Below the pieces are notes generated by a model. It saw nothing but the letters and a program-made list of their open reading frames with translations, was not told the DNA's origin and made no database searches. This document shows, one piece after another, positions 1 to 11,887 of a stretch of 64,000 bases of DNA. Positions within the stretch are counted from its first letter, which is position 1. The number at the start of each line of letters is the position of its first letter. Position numbers and translations under genes: made by a program. This stretch comes from Salirhabdus salicampi (GTDB lineage Bacteria; Bacillota; Bacilli; Bacillales; Alkalibacillaceae): assembly GCF_024259515.1 (NCBI RefSeq), contig NZ_JANBWE010000004.1:191594-255593 (forward strand), given 5' to 3'.

Positions 1-232
1 AGAGAATATTATTGAAGACCATCAATTAGATTACCGAGATGTCTATTTATTACTTGATGAAGACGATTCTGGACATAAATTGCGTAAGCAGTTAACACGG
101 GAGCTTCCGCATGCCCAACAATTATATGTTGATCGGTCATTCCGGGAGGTAGAAACAACTCCTGATTATGAATTAGCCTCTATCCTCGTAAGAGCGGACA
201 TTGCGATTGATACGAACTATTTGAAGGGATAG
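1..232 (+). CDS. yusF: Toprim-domain protein, YusF-like (3' part only)
   Basis: The window opens inside this gene. The last 76 codons are readable in one frame to a TAG at 230-232. The visible part has the acidic Toprim segment VYLLLDEDDSGHKLRKQL, matching the DxD part of the small Toprim proteins related to RNase M5 and primase. Toprim folds bind Mg2+ and act on nucleic acid, but the substrate of YusF is not known to me. It lies 8 bases before the thioredoxin-like gene, as yusF and yusE do in Bacillus subtilis, so the two are probably co-transcribed. The start and N-terminus lie outside the window. Confidence 0.75.
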   Translation, partial: ENIIEDHQLDYRDVYLLLDEDDSGHKLRKQLTRELPHAQQLYVDRSFREVETTPDYELASILVRADIAIDTNYLKG

Positions 233-240
233 GAAGAGAG

Positions 241-555
241 ATGAAGGAAATAACGAAAGATAATTTAGCCATATTTAACCAAGAAGTTGGTCTATCATTC
301 ATTTTTATTTATACACCATTTTGTGGAACTTGTAATGTGGCTCGTAAAATGTTGAATACTATTGAACAAATGAAAGGGAGTCTCCAGTTTCACGCCATGA
401 ATGCTTCGCTTTTTCCTCATGTGATGCAACAGTATAAAATCAAAAGTGTTCCTTGTTTAATCGTTTTTCGTAACGGGATAGCGGAAGAGAAGATTTATGC
501 CTTTCATTCGGTCCCGTATATGTATGAAAAGCTGCAAATGTACTTACCTTCATAA
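241..555 (+). CDS. yusE: Thioredoxin-like protein (YusE)
   Basis: A 104-residue single-domain thioredoxin-fold protein. The active site is the CxxC in FCGTCNVARKML near residues 29-32, and the cis-proline is in KSVPCLIVF. No signal peptide is present, so it should act in the cytoplasm as a small thiol reductase or oxidoreductase. The GAAGAGAG upstream fits as ribosome binding site for the ATG at 241. It follows the Toprim gene after 8 bases and ends at a hairpin terminator. The physiological partner cannot be told from sequence. Confidence 0.8.
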   Translation: MKEITKDNLAIFNQEVGLSFIFIYTPFCGTCNVARKMLNTIEQMKGSLQFHAMNASLFPHVMQQYKIKSVPCLIVFRNGIAEEKIYAFHSVPYMYEKLQMYLPS

Positions 556-563
556 TGAATTGT

Positions 564-613
564 CCTTTACACCTTCTATGCGCATTTTTTACCTGGTTGT
601 AAAGGGCTTTTTT
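564..613 (+). terminator. Terminator of yusF-yusE
   Basis: CCTTTACA (564-571) pairs with TGTAAAGG (598-605) and is followed by a run of seven or more T. The loop is long (26 bases) but the T-tract is strong. Confidence 0.6.
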
Positions 614-720
614 TATAGCCGTTCATTTTAAGCCTCAGAAGTATCTCCCTCACTTTTTTGCATCTTTTTGTGATCAGCTCATTCCATTGTTACATTACCC
701 AGTCTTTGTGAAAGTCTCAA

Positions 721-752
721 CTGACATATTACTACTTCCGTATTATATGTCA
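721..752 (+). promoter_or_regulatory. Candidate promoter inside an inverted repeat, upstream of the M36 protease
   Basis: CTGACA (721-726), a 17-base spacer and TATATG (744-749) read as a sigma-A-like promoter. The same bases form an inverted repeat, TGACATAT (722-729) and ATATGTCA (745-752). The gene starts 114 bases downstream. The overlap of promoter and repeat suggests a repressor site, which is inference. The rest of 614-865 shows no gene. Confidence 0.4.
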
Positions 753-865
753 TAAGACAATTGGCTAAATTTCATAGAATATAGTTCCTATATTGATGAT
801 GAATGGAAGGGGTTGTAAATACATTATAGAACGAATAGATAAATCGAATAAAAAGGAGGAAGAAA

Positions 866-3800
866 ATGAAAAGGAAGAAAAAGACCTTATCTGTATTAAG
901 TTCAGCTTTAATCGTTGGACAGCTCTTAACGATTAGTTCTTCAGGGGCTATAACACTTTCTGGATCTGTCTCTAATTCAAGTGTAGAAGAAGAGCATACC
1001 CACTTAAACTCATTTGACATTAGAGACTCGTTACAGCAAATATTGCCTACGGATGTACAGTTAGATGCAGCAAACCAATTAGTAAATTCAGCAGGGGAAA
1101 GAACAAAAATTACTTGGAACGATAGGTTTGGTACGCCAGCTACGATTGTGAAAAAGGATGGGTACTTAACCGAAGCTACAGATGGCAGTGCTGAAGAGAT
1201 TGCGAGAGAATGGTTAGAGGATCATGCTGCTGTGTTTGGCCTATCTTCTGATAATATGAAAACGTTAAAAATGATTCGTGCATCAAAGAGCGAAGAAACA
1301 GGTTTAACACCCGTAACATTTCAGCAGTCATTTAATGGATTGGAGTCAGTTTTTGGTGGGCGGATTATTGTTTCTGTGAACAAAGACGGTAAAATCTTAA
1401 TGGTTACCTCTAATGTAACAAGAGAAACTACTTTATCTGCTTCTTTTGAACTTACCCCGGATGATGCACTTCAAGAAGTATTAAATCTACATGCCCCAGA
1501 GTTAGACTATACGCCTTCTATAAGCGGTGAAAAAAATGGCTGGACAGTATTCGATGGTTCTGATGTTCTTCCAACTGATCAATATGTGAAAAAGGCTTCG
1601 TTTATTATGAAGGATAGTGTACGTCCTGCTTATCGTGTCCTTTTTATTGAAGAACTGAACGAAGGTTATGAAGTAGTGATTGATGGAACGACAGGCGAAA
1701 AGCTATTTGAACGAGCATTAGTCGATTTTTCCCATAGTGAGTCAAGCTTACTAGAGTCAGAAGGGTTAATATTTGAAAATTACCCATCGGTCCCATATGC
1801 ACCGGATGGTGGAGAGCAAGTATCAAAATCCTTTGCAGGAGATGAACATGCATCACCACACGGTTGGTTGATACCGGGTACTGAACTAGGATTCACCACA
1901 TTTGGAAACAATGCTAATTCGTTTGCTAACTGGAGTAACTTTCTTGTCCCTGCAGACGAAGCAGTACGACCAGTAACGGCTACAGGTGATTTCGACTATC
2001 TTTTCACAAATGCATGGATGAAAAAGGAGGGAGAAACGTTACCTCCTTCTTATGCAGAGGATGTAAACAGTGCTGCAACGAATTTGTTTTATCACCATAA
2101 TCTTTTCCATGATTATCTTTACAATCTTGGATGGACTGAGGAAGCAGGGAATATGCAACTCTCTAATTACGGTAATGGTGGATTAGAAGGTGACCCAATA
2201 TTAGGTCTTGTACAGGCAGGTGCGACTACAGGTGGGGCACCGACCTATACAGGGCGAGATAATGCTTATATGTTAACATTGCCGGATGGTCTTACTTCAT
2301 GGAGTGGCATGTTTTTATGGGAGCCGATTCCAGGCGTATTTGAAGGGAAATACGCAGACGGTGATTATGATGCCGGGGTTATATATCATGAATATTCGCA
2401 CGCACTTACAAACCGTTACGTTGCAGGTGGAGAAGCTTTAAATAGTTTCCAATCTGGAGCTATGGGAGAAGGGTGGGGTGATTTCCTAGGCATGCACTAC
2501 CTTGTGAAAGAGGGTCTTCAAACTGATCCAGTAGTAGGTGCATATGTAACAGGTAATGCTGAACGTGGAATCCGAAACCACGCTCTTGATAAAGCTCCAT
2601 ATAATTACGGAGATATTGGTTATGATATCACTGGACCTCAAGTACATGCTGATGGAGGTATATGGTCAGCCATATTGTGGCATGTCCGTGAAAGTTTAAT
2701 TGAGGCATACGGAAAGTCAGAAGGAGAAGAAGTAATTGAGCATATTGTTTTAGATGCGATGCCTATTTCGGTACCTGATCCTTCTATGGTTGATATGAGA
2801 ACGGCAATCGTGACAGCGGCGTTTGAACGATACGACGGAAAATACAATGATGTAATTTGGAAAGCATTTGCACAACGTGGTTTAGGTGATGGTGCATACT
2901 CTAATACAGGAGACGACACAGACCCAGTTCCATCCTTTGCATATGAGGGTGATTATAATGGCTTCCTTCGTGGAGAAATTGTGAATGCCACGACAGGAGA
3001 GCCAGTAGATAATGCAAGGGTAATTATTGGCCAATATGAGGCAAGAACTTCTGCTGCGGCAGTTACAAGTGAAACAGGTGGATTTGCACTTCCAATGGTC
3101 GAAGGGGAGTACGACGTAACAATACAGGCGAAAGGCTATGGTTCTACTACTCTTACTGAAAAGGTTAAGATTAAAGCTGGTAAAGCAAACTCTCTTAAAA
3201 TCTCATTAGCACCAAACGTCGCTTCTTCTTTTAATGGAGCAACCATTCTACAGGCAGATGACCCATCCGATAGCAACCCTGCCAAACTGGCAATTGATGA
3301 TACTGAAGCGAGCGTTTATGCAACAGAAGAAAAAGAAAATGGCTTCAATCGTACAACGTTTAGTGTCGACTTGGCTGGGGATGAGGCAGTCAAAGTTTCT
3401 CGTGTTCAAGTAAGTGCCTTTAAGGATGTAGCGAACTCACGCTTTGCTACTTTGAAAGATTTCAAAATACAAATATCGGAAGATGGATCGAATTGGACAA
3501 CGGTCGTTGAAGACCGCTTTACGTATCAAAAGCCACGTCCAGCTGCACCTGACTTACACTATAAAACGTTTGATCTTAAAAAACCAACAAAGGCGAAGTT
3601 TATAAGGTTAGTAGCTAACAGTACGCAAGACAATAGTAAAGGTTTTGTACAAGTGGCAGAATTACAAGCCTTTACGAAAAATGGAGCAGCAGTCGAACCT
3701 ATTGATATTCCACCATCTGAGCCATTTACTGCGAACGGAACAGTTGAGATTGGAAATCCAGGAACAGGAATTGGGTCATTAGGGGGCGTTCCTGCTACGT

Positions 3801-4111
3801 TAGCTGTTACAGAGAATGAATTTGTTACAACACAGAATCCTAATCCAGCTTCACAAGGTGCAGATGGGTATGTAGTAACCCTTCCGCAACAATACGGTGA
3901 TGGGTTGCATAACTTTACGTTAAAAGCAAATGATAGTTCCAATGATTTTGATGTATTCTTTTACAATAAAGATTTCGAAGTTATCGGTGGCGTAGCAACT
4001 GCATCCGGAAATGAGTCAGGAGTTGTACCGGGAGGAACAAAATACATTTATGTCGGTTTATGGTCTGGTGCGAATGGGGCGTTTGATTTAACGGTTACTA
4101 GATCCTATTAG
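866..4111 (+). CDS. Secreted M36 (fungalysin-type) zinc metalloprotease with C-terminal accessory domains
   Basis: A 1081-residue precursor. A basic N-terminus and hydrophobic stretch (about residues 1-34) form a signal peptide. An FTP/PepSY-type propeptide follows to about residue 290. The catalytic domain has HEYSH with zinc-binding H508 and H512 and general base E509, and the third ligand E535 in GEGWGDF. These match fungalysin, though the spacing from H512 to E535 is 23 rather than the usual 26. The C-terminus adds a carboxypeptidase-regulatory-like beta sandwich (about 695-780), a discoidin/F5-8-type domain (about 785-950) and a PPC-like domain (about 975-1078). It should be exported, self-processed and active on extracellular protein. 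The AAGGAGG at 852-858 sets the start. The gene stands alone with its own terminator. Confidence 0.9.
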   Translation: MKRKKKTLSVLSSALIVGQLLTISSSGAITLSGSVSNSSVEEEHTHLNSFDIRDSLQQILPTDVQLDAANQLVNSAGERTKITWNDRFGTPATIVKKDGYLTEATDGSAEEIAREWLEDHAAVFGLSSDNMKTLKMIRASKSEETGLTPVTFQQSFNGLESVFGGRIIVSVNKDGKILMVTSNVTRETTLSASFELTPDDALQEVLNLHAPELDYTPSISGEKNGWTVFDGSDVLPTDQYVKKASFIMKDSVRPAYRVLFIEELNEGYEVVIDGTTGEKLFERALVDFSHSESSLLESEGLIFENYPSVPYAPDGGEQVSKSFAGDEHASPHGWLIPGTELGFTTFGNNANSFANWSNFLVPADEAVRPVTATGDFDYLFTNAWMKKEGETLPPSYAEDVNSAATNLFYHHNLFHDYLYNLGWTEEAGNMQLSNYGNGGLEGDPILGLVQAGATTGGAPTYTGRDNAYMLTLPDGLTSWSGMFLWEPIPGVFEGKYADGDYDAGVIYHEYSHALTNRYVAGGEALNSFQSGAMGEGWGDFLGMHYLVKEGLQTDPVVGAYVTGNAERGIRNHALDKAPYNYGDIGYDITGPQVHADGGIWSAILWHVRESLIEAYGKSEGEEVIEHIVLDAMPISVPDPSMVDMRTAIVTAAFERYDGKYNDVIWKAFAQRGLGDGAYSNTGDDTDPVPSFAYEGDYNGFLRGEIVNATTGEPVDNARVIIGQYEARTSAAAVTSETGGFALPMVEGEYDVTIQAKGYGSTTLTEKVKIKAGKANSLKISLAPNVASSFNGATILQADDPSDSNPAKLAIDDTEASVYATEEKENGFNRTTFSVDLAGDEAVKVSRVQVSAFKDVANSRFATLKDFKIQISEDGSNWTTVVEDRFTYQKPRPAAPDLHYKTFDLKKPTKAKFIRLVANSTQDNSKGFVQVAELQAFTKNGAAVEPIDIPPSEPFTANGTVEIGNPGTGIGSLGGVPATLAVTENEFVTTQNPNPASQGADGYVVTLPQQYGDGLHNFTLKANDSSNDFDVFFYNKDFEVIGGVATASGNESGVVPGGTKYIYVGLWSGANGAFDLTVTRSY

Positions 4112-4157
4112 CATCAAAATCTATGACCTTTAGCTAAAATAAAATAGATATTCATTA

Positions 4158-4196
4158 GGATAGTTAGCCCAAAATAATGGCTAACTATCCTTTTTT
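4158..4196 (+). terminator. Terminator of the M36 protease gene
   Basis: A 12-bp stem, GGATAGTTAGCC (4158-4169) with GGCTAACTATCC (4179-4190), is followed by TTTTTT. Confidence 0.9.
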
Positions 4197-4410
4197 GCAC
4201 AATTAAGTGAAATATTTTAAATGCTTAGTTAATAAAGTAATAAGATTGATTTCACTTTTCCGCTTAATACCATAATATCAGTATGTCCACTTTGTTTGAG
4301 CCCGTGCGCAAATCGCGAACCAGTTCTACGGGAGGACTCCCTTTTTTCTGCGTAATTTTGAATTATTTCCCCGGAAATCGAGGGAACTCCCTATTTTTCG
4401 TCACATAATT

Positions 4411-4600
4411 GTTGTTGACATCGGTTGTATTTGAGATATAGTATACTGATAATCTCATATTTATCTCATCATGAGAGGTGAAGAGACTAACCTTGAGAAA
4501 TAAGGAAAAGTGGTACGACAACCCCACTTAATTTCACAATGTTGGCGGAGATTAAATAAATTACAAAGTTCTTTCTTGTGGTAAAGAGATGTTATTTTTG
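4411..4600 (+). promoter_or_regulatory. Degenerate S-box-like leader with its own promoter
   Basis: TTGACA near 4416 and TATAGT/TAGTAT near 4438 form a promoter. From 4461 the sequence tracks the start of a SAM-I aptamer: a GAGAGGTGAAGAGACTAACC block matches GAGAGGTGGAGGGACTGGCC of the intact riboswitch 200 bases downstream. A P1-like pairing of TTTATCTC (about 4460-4467) with GAGATTAAAT (about 4549-4558) has one bulged base. The conserved core after this block (the GAAGCCCGGCAACC element) is not preserved, and only a weak hairpin before TTTTTG at 4595-4600 stands in for a terminator. I read it as a decayed tandem copy. The rest of 4197-4410 shows no gene. Confidence 0.4.
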
Positions 4601-4630
4601 TTGACAACTACTAACAAAGGGTGCTAAAAT
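4601..4630 (+). promoter_or_regulatory. Sigma-A promoter of metNIQ
   Basis: TTGACA (4601-4606), an 18-base spacer and TAAAAT (4625-4630), about 40 bases before the SAM-I aptamer. This places the transcript start near 4637. Confidence 0.75.
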
Positions 4631-4671
4631 CTCTTTTGTGAATCAAATAGAATCATATAAATTTCATATAT

Positions 4672-4846
4672 ATTCTCTTATCAAGAGAGGTGGAGGGACT
4701 GGCCCTGTGAAGCCCGGCAACCATCAAACAAACGTTTTGTTTGAAAGGTGCCAATTCCTGCAAAGTCATTGACTTTGGCAGATGAGAGAACAGCGAGCGT
4801 ATACATACGCCTTTCTGTTCTCCTGCGAACAGAAAGGTGTTTTTTT
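4672..4846 (+). promoter_or_regulatory. SAM-I riboswitch (S-box) controlling metNIQ
   Basis: The full aptamer signature is present: CTTATCAAGAGAGGTGGAGG, then GACTGGCCCTGTGAAGCCCGGCAACC (the run crosses 4696-4722) and GGTGCCAATTCCTGC. P1 is closed by TTCTCTTATC with GATGAGAGAA (4781-4790). The expression platform is a strong terminator, CCTTTCTGTTC with GAACAGAAAGG (4810-4837), plus T8. The P1 3' strand and following bases GAGAACAG (4786-4793) can instead pair with CTGTTCTC (4815-4822) as antiterminator. This is the classic OFF switch: SAM binding frees the terminator and stops methionine transporter expression. Confidence 0.97.
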
Positions 4847-4862
4847 ATGAGGAGGTACCAAA

Positions 4863-5885
4863 ATGATTTCTATAAAAAATGTTTCAAAAACATATCAAAG
4901 TAATGAATCTGAAGTTTTAGCTGTTGATAATATCAACTTAAATATTAATAAAGGTGAAATTTTTGGTGTAATTGGATTTAGTGGTGCTGGAAAAAGTACG
5001 TTTGTCCGGTTACTCAATAGACTAGAAGAGCCGACAAGTGGCGAAATTATCGTTGATAATCAAAGCATAACCACTTTGAGCCCACGAAAATTACGGAAAG
5101 AACGCCAAAAAATCGGCATGATTTTCCAACACTTTAATCTCCTTTGGTCTAGAAACGTTTTAGAGAACATTATGTTACCACTTGAGATAGCAGGTACACC
5201 AAATCGAGAAGAAAAGGCTCGGGAGTTAATTCAACTGGTTGGACTTTCAGGAAAAGAAAAGTCGTATCCTTCTCAACTAAGTGGTGGGCAAAAACAGCGT
5301 GTCGGAATTGCGCGTGCACTGGCGAATGATCCAAAAGTGTTGTTGTGTGATGAGGCTACGTCCGCATTAGATCCACAAACAACAGATGACATACTAGATT
5401 TACTCGTTGATATTAATAAAAAATTAGGGTTGACGATTATTTTAATTACCCACGAGATGCATGTCATCCAAAAAATCTGTCATCGTGTAGCTGTTATGGA
5501 AAATGGTCAAGTTATCGAACAAGGTAAAGTTTTAGATGTGTTTATGCATCCAAAAGAGAATACTACGAAACGGTTTGTACAACAAGTTATGACACAAGAG
5601 CCGAACGACGACACACTAGACACAATTATTAAAGGTTATACATCAGGGAAAGTCTTGAAGTTGCATTTTATCGGCGAAGATACCAATCGTTCCCTCATTA
5701 GCCAATTAGCTAAACAATTTGAGGTCGATATTAATATTTTGCAAGGCAACATTAGTCAGACACAAGAAGGGGTTTACGGGTCATTGGTTATTCATATAGA
5801 CGGACATGAAAAGGATATCGAAGCAGCCTTGGATACGATCACAAGTACATCAGTAGAAATTGAGGTGATATCCGATGTTGAATGA
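4863..5885 (+). CDS. metN: Methionine ABC transporter ATP-binding protein MetN
   Basis: A 340-residue ATPase of the MetNIQ importer, which brings D- and L-methionine across the membrane. Walker A is GFSGAGKST (residues 38-46), the signature is LSGGQKQR near 140, and Walker B is [12 protein letters not shown] near 160. A C-terminal NIL ferredoxin-like domain (about 260-340) is the regulatory methionine-binding part known in this family. GAGGAGGT at 4850-4857 supports the ATG. It is the first gene of a three-gene operon behind the SAM riboswitch and overlaps metI by 11 bases. Confidence 0.97.
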   Translation: MISIKNVSKTYQSNESEVLAVDNINLNINKGEIFGVIGFSGAGKSTFVRLLNRLEEPTSGEIIVDNQSITTLSPRKLRKERQKIGMIFQHFNLLWSRNVLENIMLPLEIAGTPNREEKARELIQLVGLSGKEKSYPSQLSGGQKQRVGIARALANDPKVLLCDEATSALDPQTTDDILDLLVDINKKLGLTIILITHEMHVIQKICHRVAVMENGQVIEQGKVLDVFMHPKENTTKRFVQQVMTQEPNDDTLDTIIKGYTSGKVLKLHFIGEDTNRSLISQLAKQFEVDINILQGNISQTQEGVYGSLVIHIDGHEKDIEAALDTITSTSVEIEVISDVE

Positions 5886-6543
5886 TTTATTTCCTAATGT
5901 AAATATGGACGATTTATGGACAGCTACTTATGAAACACTATATATGACCGTTTTATCTGTCATTGGAACATTAATTTTAGGTGTTTTACTAGGATTATTA
6001 TTGTTTTTGACGGCGCGTGGAGGGATTTGGGAAAACCAAATTATCAATTTTATTACTGCAACATTAGTTAATGTTTTTCGCGCGATACCGTTCATTATAT
6101 TAATACTGCTTCTTTTCCCATTTACAGATTTCTTAATGGGAACGATAAGAGGACCTAAGGCTGCTTTGCCAGCTTTAATCATCGGGGCATCCCCCTTTTA
6201 TGCCCGCATGGTAGAAATAGCATTAAAGGAGGTGGACAAAGGGGTTATTGAAGCGGCAAAGGCGATGGGAGCAAAATACCGCACGATTATTTTTAAGGTA
6301 TTGTTACCTGAATCGATGCCAGCCTTAATTTCTGGTCTTACGGTAACAGCGATAGCTTTGATTAGTTACACAGCTATGGCTGGTGTAATAGGAGCTGGTG
6401 GTCTAGGAGACTTAGCATACCGTAAAGGCTTCCAAAGATGGGATTTTGATGTTGTATTTGTTTGTACTGTCTTTATTGTTGTTATCGTATTTATCTTCCA
6501 ATTTATTGGGGATATTACGTCAAGAAAAATAGATAAACGCTAA
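5875..6543 (+). CDS. metI: Methionine ABC transporter permease MetI
   Basis: A 222-residue integral membrane protein with five or six hydrophobic segments. The ABC-permease EAA loop ([21 protein letters not shown], about residues 123-143) contacts MetN. The family forms a homodimer through which methionine passes. The start lies inside metN with an 11-base overlap, indicating translational coupling. The order metN-metI-metQ is conserved in Firmicutes. Confidence 0.95.
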   Translation: MLNDLFPNVNMDDLWTATYETLYMTVLSVIGTLILGVLLGLLLFLTARGGIWENQIINFITATLVNVFRAIPFIILILLLFPFTDFLMGTIRGPKAALPALIIGASPFYARMVEIALKEVDKGVIEAAKAMGAKYRTIIFKVLLPESMPALISGLTVTAIALISYTAMAGVIGAGGLGDLAYRKGFQRWDFDVVFVCTVFIVVIVFIFQFIGDITSRKIDKR

Positions 6544-6557
6544 AGGAGAGAAAATCA

Positions 6558-7415
6558 ATGAAAAAACTATTAACAGTATTATTAACAGCACTATTTGTAC
6601 TTGCTTTAACTGCTTGTGGGTCATCAGAAGATAATGCAGGGAATGGCAACGAAGGAAACGGTAATGGAAACGAAGAAGAAACAACAACTATCACAGTAGG
6701 TGCGACAGCTGTTCCCCATGCTGAAGTATTAGAGGAAGTAAAGCCTCTTTTAGCTGAACAAGGTATTGAATTAAAGATTGAAACGTATCAGGACTATGTT
6801 TTACCTAACCAAGACCTAGATAACGGAACGTTGGATGCGAACTACTTCCAGCATATTCCTTACCTTGAGCAACAAAAATCAGATTTCGGTTATGATTTCG
6901 TAAATCTTGGCGGTATTCATATTGAGCCGATCGGTATTTACTCTGTAAACCACACTAGTGTTGACGCGATTCCTGATGGAACTGCTGTATTGATGAGTAA
7001 TTCTGTAGCAGATCATGGTCGTATCTTATCTCTTCTGGAAGTGGCTGGTTTGATTAAACTTAAAGATGGTATCGATAAAGTAAATGCTACTGAGGAAGAT
7101 ATTGTTGAAAATCCTAAAAATCTTGACTTTGATGCAAGTTATGACGCTGGTTTCTTACCTCAATATTATGAGCGTGAAGAAGATACATTAGTAGCAATTA
7201 ACACAAACTATGCAATCGAAGCAGACTTAATCCCGGCAGAAGATGCACTTATTTTAGAAGGATCTGAATCTCCATATGTTAACGTAATTGCTGCTCGCAG
7301 TGAAGATGAAAATAACGAAGCATTGAAGGCACTCGTTGAAGCATTACGTTCTGAAGATATCCAAAACTTCATCAATGAAAAATATGAAGGTGCGGTTGTA
7401 CCAGTAAACGAGTAA
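6558..7415 (+). CDS. metQ: Methionine-binding lipoprotein MetQ
   Basis: A 285-residue NlpA-family substrate-binding lipoprotein. A type II signal peptide ends in the lipobox LTAC with the lipidated Cys at residue 20. A Gly/Asn/Glu-rich linker (about 23-46) tethers the binding domain to the outer face of the membrane. The block TVGATAVPHAEVLEEVKP is typical of methionine-binding proteins. AAAGGAGAG upstream gives the start. It follows metI by 14 bases and ends the operon at a strong terminator. Confidence 0.96.
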   Translation: MKKLLTVLLTALFVLALTACGSSEDNAGNGNEGNGNGNEEETTTITVGATAVPHAEVLEEVKPLLAEQGIELKIETYQDYVLPNQDLDNGTLDANYFQHIPYLEQQKSDFGYDFVNLGGIHIEPIGIYSVNHTSVDAIPDGTAVLMSNSVADHGRILSLLEVAGLIKLKDGIDKVNATEEDIVENPKNLDFDASYDAGFLPQYYEREEDTLVAINTNYAIEADLIPAEDALILEGSESPYVNVIAARSEDENNEALKALVEALRSEDIQNFINEKYEGAVVPVNE

Positions 7416-7463
7416 TGAGAAAATTATAGCTATTAGAAGGATATAACTTCAATTATAAAGGAA

Positions 7464-7503
7464 GGGGATGTAACTATGACATATAGAGTTACATCCCCTT
7501 TCA
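7464..7503 (+). terminator. Terminator of metNIQ
   Basis: GGGGATGTAACT (7464-7475) pairs perfectly with AGTTACATCCCC (7487-7498), followed by a short T-run. Confidence 0.85.
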
Positions 7504-7595
7504 CGTATATATAAGGGATATATTGCGCTTTGTATTTCGGATTTTGGGTATGCTAAAATTTAAGACGTAAATTATAAGAAAGGAATGATTTTGTT

Positions 7596-7784
7596 ATTTC
7601 TGACCATCTTGATTTAAATTACACGTCTGAAATGGAAAAGGCTATGCAACAATCACACGGAATGGGATATGAGGAGTATAGCCGAAAGCTGACAAAGCGG
7701 ATTGAAGTTGAGAAGAAGAGACAGAAGGAACATCGGGAGATGCAACAAATGATAGCGAAAGTTGACCAGCAACTACATCGATAA
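7596..7784 (+). CDS. Small charged coiled-coil-like protein, function unknown
   Basis: An unrecognised small gene between metQ and sufC. From the first ATG (7632) it encodes 50 residues, MEKAMQQSHGMGYEEYSRKL and onward, with a highly charged helical second half (KRIEVEKKRQKEHREMQQMI). The frame stays open upstream and reads ISDHLDLNYTSE before that ATG. An AAGAAAGGA ribosome binding site at 7576-7584 sits 11 bases before an ATT codon at 7596, and no ATG, GTG or TTG lies in frame near it. The start is therefore either a rare ATT (62 residues) or the ATG at 7632, which has no good binding site. A strong terminator follows, supporting a real transcript. Confidence 0.55.
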   Translation: MSDHLDLNYTSEMEKAMQQSHGMGYEEYSRKLTKRIEVEKKRQKEHREMQQMIAKVDQQLHR

Positions 7785-7801
7785 TATAAATAAATAATTT
7801 G

Positions 7802-7843
7802 GGGAGACACTTGTATAGAAGTAGGCAAGTGTCTCCCTTTTTT
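7802..7843 (+). terminator. Terminator after the small gene
   Basis: GGGAGACACTTG (7802-7813) pairs perfectly with CAAGTGTCTCCC (7826-7837), followed by TTTTTT. The stretch 7844-8107 downstream holds no gene. It contains TATAAT (about 7893-7898), a possible suf promoter element without a good -35. Confidence 0.9.
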
Positions 7844-8107
7844 CATACTAAAAGAAATGTTAAGCTGGCTGTATCTTTATAAGGAAATTTTCTTTATAAT
7901 GAGTATAAATTACATCTTAAAAATGTATGTAAATAAATAATACATATAATTGTAGAAACTAGTCTCTACATGATTACGGTGACGTATATTTATCTGTGGT
8001 CTATAAGTTGAATCTAGATTCTATATGTTATAAGATTGTAATGAGAATAGAGTGAGAATATAGGTTCACTTACATTTAAGTAATTTTATAATATTGGAGG
8101 TATCTTT

Positions 8108-8893
8108 ATGGCAGGATCAACAGTAGAAATTAAAGATCTTCACGTTGAAATTGAAGGTAAAGAAATATTGAAAGGTGTCAATTTAACAGTTACTGGTGGA
8201 GAATTCCATGCGGTTATGGGGCCAAACGGTACAGGTAAATCAACGTTGGCTTCCGCAATTATGGGGCATCCGAAGTACGAGATTACACAAGGTTCGGTAA
8301 CAATTGATGGAAAAGACGTGCTGGAAATGGAAGTGGACGAAAGAGCTCAAGCAGGTCTGTTTTTAGCAATGCAATACCCAAGTGAAATCCCGGGAATCAC
8401 AAACTCAGATTTCCTACGTTCCTCTATTAATGCACTACGTGGTGAAGGTAACGAAATTCCTTTAATGCAATTCATTAAAGAAATGGATAGTGCAATGGAT
8501 TATTTGGAAATTGATAAAAACATGGCACAACGTTATTTAAATGAAGGGTTCTCTGGCGGTGAGAAAAAACGTAATGAAATTCTTCAGTTGATGTTGCTTA
8601 AGCCGGCAATTGCTATTTTGGATGAGATTGACTCAGGTTTAGATATTGATGCGTTAAAAGTGGTATCTAAAGGAATTAACAAATTACGTAGCGAGGACTT
8701 CGGCTGTTTAATGATTACACACTACCAGCGTTTGCTTGATTATATTACTCCAGATAAAGTACACGTTATGATGCAAGGTCGTATCGTAAAATCCGGTGGT
8801 CCTGAACTAGCTGAACGGTTAGAAGCAGAAGGTTATGACTGGATTAAACAAGAACTAGGAATCGAAGACGAAACAGTAGGGCAAGAAGCGTAA
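8108..8893 (+). CDS. sufC: Fe-S cluster assembly ATPase SufC
   Basis: A 261-residue ABC-type soluble ATPase that drives the SufBCD scaffold on which Fe-S clusters are built. Walker A is GPNGTGKST (residues 38-46), the signature is FSGGEKKR near 148, and Walker B is AILDEIDSGLD. The GGEKKRNEI and DEIDSGLD blocks separate SufC from transporter ATPases. TTGGAGGTATCTTT before the ATG is a good ribosome binding site. It is the first gene of sufCDSUB, the essential Fe-S assembly operon of Bacillus. Confidence 0.97.
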   Translation: MAGSTVEIKDLHVEIEGKEILKGVNLTVTGGEFHAVMGPNGTGKSTLASAIMGHPKYEITQGSVTIDGKDVLEMEVDERAQAGLFLAMQYPSEIPGITNSDFLRSSINALRGEGNEIPLMQFIKEMDSAMDYLEIDKNMAQRYLNEGFSGGEKKRNEILQLMLLKPAIAILDEIDSGLDIDALKVVSKGINKLRSEDFGCLMITHYQRLLDYITPDKVHVMMQGRIVKSGGPELAERLEAEGYDWIKQELGIEDETVGQEA

Positions 8894-8909
8894 TTATAGG
8901 AGGGGTAAC

Positions 8910-11864
<2,955 letters not shown>

Positions 11865-11887
11865 CATTACCTTAAGGAGGTATTGGA

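Noticed and set aside
3559-3942. 127-codon minus-strand open frame in the M36 gene
   Set aside because: Antisense shadow of the C-terminal domains of the protease.
4320-4400. Two short GGGA...TCCC hairpins with T-runs as riboswitch or terminator elements
   Set aside because: Stems of only four or five bases with almost no loop; not stable enough and not linked to a gene.
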